The notes under the pieces: model-generated | Told to the model about the DNA's origin: nothing | Seen by the model: only the letters and a program-made list of their open reading frames with translations | Database searches by the model: none | Position numbers and translations under genes: made by a program | Source: Paraburkholderia silvatlantica | GTDB taxonomy: Bacteria; Pseudomonadota; Gammaproteobacteria; Burkholderiales; Burkholderiaceae | DNA length: 64,000 bases | Direction: 5' to 3' | NCBI RefSeq assembly: GCF_003096715.1 | Contig: NZ_QEOL01000013.1 | Span: forward strand, 124,001 to 188,000 | Shown: positions 60,851 to 64,000 of the stretch, piece by piece | Numbering within the stretch: position 1 is the stretch's first letter | Layout of the letters: each line of letters begins with the position of its first letter

Positions 60851-61878
60851 AGATCGAGCACGAGGGCGGGGCTGCGCGAGCGGGATACGCAGCAGCAGAT
60901 CGTCTTGCCGCTTGCGCGTTCGGACTGGCTCAGGCAATGGTCGCGATGCTCGGGCTCGCCGTCGAGGACATCGACCATGCAAGTGCCGCATATGCCTTCG
61001 CCACATGACGTGTCGATCTCGATGCCGATCGACGCGAGCGCGTCGACGATCGATACGTCCGCGCTCACGTGCACGGTCCGGCCGTCGCGGGCGAGGCGCA
61101 GATCGAAGGCGCCGGTCGTTTGCGTGGCGTCGATGCCGGCGCGGGCGTCGGCATGAGCGGTATCGGCGGCGAAGCGCTCGAAGTGGATTGCGTCAGCGGG
61201 AACACGACGTCCGGCGGCATCGATCACCTGATCCATGAATGGCGCGGGGCCACACGTATAGACCTGCGCGTCCGCGTCGCAGCCGGCGAGGAAATCGCCA
61301 AGCGTTGCATCGAGGTCGCCGGGCTCGATGCCGCAATGGAGCCGCAGATGACCGGCAAACGGCGGGCGGCGCAAGAGCGGCAGGAAAGCCGCGTGTTGCT
61401 CGCTGCGCACGAAATAGTGCAAGACGAACGGCGCCGCGTCGCGCGCGAGCCGGTAAGCCATGCTGACGAGCGGCGTTACGCCGATGCCGGCGCCGACCAG
61501 CACATGCAGGCTGGCGCGAGGCGCGAGACGAAAGCGGTTGCGCGGCACGCCGACGGTTAGCTGTGATCCGATCTTGACGTGCTCGTGGAGCGCACGCGAT
61601 CCGCCACGCGACGCAGATTCATGCTTGACGGCGAAGACGTGCCGATGAGTGTCGTCGGGGTCGCCGCATAGCGAGTATTGCCGCACGATGCCGGAGGGCC
61701 CGGTCACGTCGATGTGCGCGCCGGCTTCGTAGCTGCCGAACGGCGCGCCGTCGACGCGGGCGACGACGAACGAGCGGATGCCGGGCGCTTCATCGTGGAT
61801 CGCTTCGACGCGAACCGGGTGAGTCGAGGATTTCATGGGCGTGATGAGCGAATGTTGCGCGATTGCGTTCTGTTCCAT
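60847..61878 (-). CDS. iacF: dioxygenase reductase with C-terminal [2Fe-2S] ferredoxin domain
   Basis: A 343-residue reductase of the vanillate-demethylase/phthalate-reductase type. The FMN/FAD domain comes first (RQYSLCGDP), then the NAD domain (VGAGIGVTPLVSMAYRLARD, CGPAPFMDQVI). A C-terminal plant-type [2Fe-2S] domain follows (DTSCGEGICGTCMVDVLDGEPEHRDHCLS). It feeds electrons to iacCD. The start is 61878, or possibly 61836. It stands alone, convergent with the LysR gene, and carries a large dyad in its promoter. Confidence 0.76.
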   Translation of the reverse strand: MEQNAIAQHSLITPMKSSTHPVRVEAIHDEAPGIRSFVVARVDGAPFGSYEAGAHIDVTGPSGIVRQYSLCGDPDDTHRHVFAVKHESASRGGSRALHEHVKIGSQLTVGVPRNRFRLAPRASLHVLVGAGIGVTPLVSMAYRLARDAAPFVLHYFVRSEQHAAFLPLLRRPPFAGHLRLHCGIEPGDLDATLGDFLAGCDADAQVYTCGPAPFMDQVIDAAGRRVPADAIHFERFAADTAHADARAGIDATQTTGAFDLRLARDGRTVHVSADVSIVDALASIGIEIDTSCGEGICGTCMVDVLDGEPEHRDHCLSQSERASGKTICCCVSRSRSPALVLDL

Positions 61879-61910
61879 GCGTACGCAGCGTAGCGGCCCG
61901 CCCGGTGTTT

Positions 61911-61949
61911 GGCTAATCGATAATAAAAGGCTTGCATTATCAATTAGCC
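61911..61949. promoter_or_regulatory. 39-base dyad upstream of iacF
   Basis: GGCTAATCGATAAT (61911-61924) and ATTATCAATTAGCC (61936-61949) are inverted repeats matching at 13 of 14 positions around an 11-base spacer, ending about 33 bases above the iacF start. The size fits a dimer- or tetramer-binding LysR site. Confidence 0.6.
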
Positions 61950-62352
61950 TGATGATGGTGCGGCGGCGTCGACCCGGACCGACTGGCATCGATCACACCG
62001 TTTAATTAATGCAGAATCCTGTTTATCCATCGTCATTTATCCACCCCCTTATCGAGAACCAACGCAGTCTCGCGCGGCGCTTCATGGGGCATGCAGACCT
62101 CTGCCGCGAGCCCCGCCATGCGCGGATACCGACCCAGCACAAGTGGATCGTTCCCCGGTACGACGTGATCGGCGGAATCTGCGTAACGCATGCAGGTTAT
62201 ATGGTTTTGTCGCGGCAAGGATCGAGGGGTGAGCGATATCGATATGCGAAGTACTACTTAGTCGGAGCTGAACAATCGTGCGAGGCGTATGCAGCAAGGC
62301 TGTGAAGCCGAAACGGTGTTGTTGGATTTGCGAGAAGTGGGCATATTGATGC
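61950..62352. other. intergenic region before the IS remnant
   Basis: No supported gene. A plus-strand frame at 62009-62305 has no recognisable content. Composition is patchy and AT-rich in places, as in decayed mobile DNA. Confidence 0.45.
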
Positions 62353-62646
62353 GTGAATCCTGCAAATCCTGACGAGGTGTGGATGGGTCCGAAGATGCCG
62401 GTGCCAGAGGGAGATTTCTTCCGCCAACTACTGCGCGAGCAAATCAACTTGAAGCATCCGTTGGTTCGCCTCGCCGATCTGATCGACTGGGAGCGGTTGA
62501 ACGCGGCGATGAGCGCGAGCTTCGTGTCGCACCGGGGCTGCCCGGCAACGTCGCCGCGCCTTATCGCTGGGCTGCTGTATTTGCAGCACGCGTTCGATCT
62601 GTCGGATGAAGAGGTCCTTTGGCAATGGCTTGAGAATCCGTACTGG
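62353..62646 (+). pseudogene. N-terminal fragment of an IS5-family transposase
   Basis: Residues about 1-98 of an IS5/DUF772-type transposase: GDFFRQLLREQINLKHPLVRLADLIDW (dimerisation/DNA-binding region), then SPRLIAGLLYLQHAFDLSDEEVLWQWLENPYW. The match stops exactly after PYW; the following codons belong to a group II intron. The DDE catalytic part is absent from the window, so it is inactive. Confidence 0.78.
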
Positions 62647-62800
62647 GTGCGCCGGGAGATCGGCAAGGCGTAGGTGGTGAGAGTCCACTACGATGAAGGC
62701 ATAGCGCGCCACATCGCCCCCGAGCCGTGCGCGGGCATCCGCGAGGCGGTCAGCGAAGCGTCGGCAGGGGAATGTGTAGGCCAGCCTATAAGGAACCTCC
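62647..62800 (+). mobile_element. 5' fragment of a group II intron
   Basis: It begins GTGCGCCGGGAGATCGG, agreeing with the GTGYG 5' boundary of bacterial group II introns. It continues with domain I-like sequence (ATCGGCAAGGCG, GAGAGTCCACTACGATGAAGG, CCGAGCCGTGCGCGG) typical of introns carried by Burkholderia-group bacteria. It sits directly after the PYW codons of the transposase. No reverse transcriptase follows, so it is truncated; the 3' end is estimated. Confidence 0.6.
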
Positions 62801-63092
62801 ATGATTTAGCAAGATAGGTTTGCGGGAATCGACGATGCTCCTTTGTCATTGCGCTGTCGGAGTACTGGCAGGAACGGCGACGAGACAGACTGCATGCCTA
62901 TAAACGTACATGGACTCCCGCCTATGAGCAAGATCGGTGTGCATTTTGAAGGTCTCGACTGCGTCCGTACATTCGGCTTTTTGATGTGCCTGCCATCAGC
63001 ACGATTTCTCACGAGCAGCCGTCGACTCTTCATCTCTGGGCGTAAATCAACACCCGGTTCTCCTTCACCAGCCTTGCGCGCGACATGCGATT
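62801..63092. other. gap with no supported gene
   Basis: Open frames on both strands overlap here but none has a recognisable domain. It may be the join left after deletion of the intron and the rest of the IS. Confidence 0.45.
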
Positions 63093-63992
63093 TTAGCGAC
63101 ACAAACATCGCTGAAGTTCATCTAATAACCACCGTCCGGCGACTCCGGGAGCATGGTCTCGTCGATGGGCTGCATAGATCGTCAATCCCTCACGTGGGGT
63201 TGGGTCGTTTTCAATCTCGATACGAGTAAGGTGTCCGTTAGCAATGGGTTCGCTGACAAGATGACCTGGCATGCGGCACCATCCAAAGCCTGCCAGAAGG
63301 AAATCCAGACGCCTCCCGAGGTCGACGAAGCGCCACAACCTGGCGCTTGATAGCCCATAAGACGCGCCATTCGTTTCAACCGGGTCCGAAAGCACGAGTT
63401 GGGTATGGGATTCAAGGTCGCTTCGCGTGGCTGGCCTCCCAAGTGAGGCTAGTGGATGTTCGGGCGCAACGACCGGAACCATGTCGATGCGTAGCAGCGG
63501 ATACGCAACGATGTCCTCCGGCACGGCGGGAAGCAGCAAACAAATAGCCAGCGCGGCAGAATCATTGCGCAAGCGACGCAAGGCGCCTCCGAGACCTTCT
63601 GTCGTAAAGCTAACGGGAAGGTCGGGATAGGTATTGCGCAGCCGATGCAGGCTTTCGATCAACGGTGCGGTCGGCACCAGTGGATCAATCGCAAGAGCGA
63701 GTTCGGCCTCCAGGCCAGTCCGGTTGCTTGCTGCGACCGCCTCGAAGCGCGTCGCGCTGGCCAGTACCAGACGCGCCTGCTCGACAAGCACTTGTCCAAT
63801 ATCCGTGAGTCGTGGCCGATGACCACTTCGGTCGAACAGGCGGACGCCTTGCAATTCCTCCAGGGTGGCAACTGCCTGGCTGATGGCCGATTGCGCGCGA
63901 CGAAGCTTGCGGGCAGCAGCCGAGAAGCTACCCGCGTCTGCGATTGCCACCAACACACGCAGATGGTCCAGGCTAAGAGTGCCGAGTGCCAT
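63093..63992 (-). CDS. LysR-family transcriptional regulator, right end
   Basis: A 299-residue LysR regulator. The HTH is at about residues 6-65 (LDHLRVLVAIADAGSFSAAARKLRRAQSAISQAVATLEE); the effector domain follows. Its start ends eight bases from the window edge, so its target probably lies beyond. It is not closely related to the iac-linked LysR proteins. Confidence 0.86.
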   Translation of the reverse strand: MALGTLSLDHLRVLVAIADAGSFSAAARKLRRAQSAISQAVATLEELQGVRLFDRSGHRPRLTDIGQVLVEQARLVLASATRFEAVAASNRTGLEAELALAIDPLVPTAPLIESLHRLRNTYPDLPVSFTTEGLGGALRRLRNDSAALAICLLLPAVPEDIVAYPLLRIDMVPVVAPEHPLASLGRPATRSDLESHTQLVLSDPVETNGASYGLSSARLWRFVDLGRRLDFLLAGFGWCRMPGHLVSEPIANGHLTRIEIENDPTPREGLTIYAAHRRDHAPGVAGRWLLDELQRCLCR

Positions 63993-64000
63993 GCATCACA

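Noticed and set aside
1..64000. CRISPR array, rRNA, tRNA or replication origin
   Set aside because: No regularly spaced repeat series, no rRNA-like stretch, no tRNA cloverleaf with a GTTCRA arm, and no dnaA or repABC-like gene was seen.

Overview
The window looks like a soil or plant-associated member of the Burkholderiaceae (Burkholderia, Paraburkholderia or Caballeronia). The evidence is high GC with strong third-position bias, Burkholderia-type porins, and an anthranilate dioxygenase operon in the same gene order as andR-andAcAdAbAa of Burkholderia cepacia. The density of degradative genes, transporters and private regulators suggests an accessory chromosome or megaplasmid. By eye (not computed), about 28.5-61.9 kb is more uniformly GC-rich than the flanks, which carry mobile-element remnants.

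Left part, 0.5-14 kb. A LysR regulator, a decayed class II aldolase gene and an MFS transporter precede a tightly overlapping ten-gene minus-strand operon (13888 down to 3758). It encodes an acyl-CoA dehydrogenase, an acyl carrier protein, two separate pairs of KASIII-like ketosynthases, an AMP-forming ligase, a PLP-dependent decarboxylase, a second dehydrogenase-like protein and a GNAT acyltransferase. In each ketosynthase pair one partner keeps the active-site cysteine and the other has glycine there, as in heterodimeric PqsB/PqsC. I read this as an undescribed carrier-protein-based biosynthetic cluster; its product cannot be named.

Middle-left, 14-28.4 kb. A GntR/FCD regulator, an amidase, two paralogous XRE regulators with duplicated operators, a branched-chain/amide-type ABC transporter (livHMGF plus a Tat-exported binding protein), a second paralogous amidase, an amino-acid-synthesis family (DUF1185) protein and a porin form an amide uptake and hydrolysis locus. 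A RES/Xre toxin-antitoxin pair and an AlpA-type excisionase-like gene follow.

Right part, 28.5-61.9 kb, is an aromatic catabolic block. An andR-andAcAdAbAa anthranilate 1,2-dioxygenase operon is followed by an indole-3-acetate (auxin) catabolic iac gene set in two pieces: iacA-iacG near 36-38 kb, and iacC-D-B-I-H-E plus iacF near 55-62 kb. Between and beside them lies a second, uncharacterised catabolic gene set. It includes an FMN dehydrogenase, a class II aldolase, EthD and SRPBCC proteins, an HpcH/HpaI aldolase, a FAD oxidoreductase, an oligopeptide-type ABC transporter, a GntR regulator, a thiolase-like/DUF35 pair, an acyl-CoA ligase, a porin, an SDR and a dienelactone hydrolase fusion. 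Five of its promoters carry the same palindrome, ATTCTGAATTCAGAAT or a close variant, which defines a local regulon probably controlled by the embedded GntR protein.

Right end, 62-64 kb. An IS5-type transposase fragment is interrupted by the 5' end of a group II intron, followed by a LysR gene. I saw no rRNA, tRNA or CRISPR.
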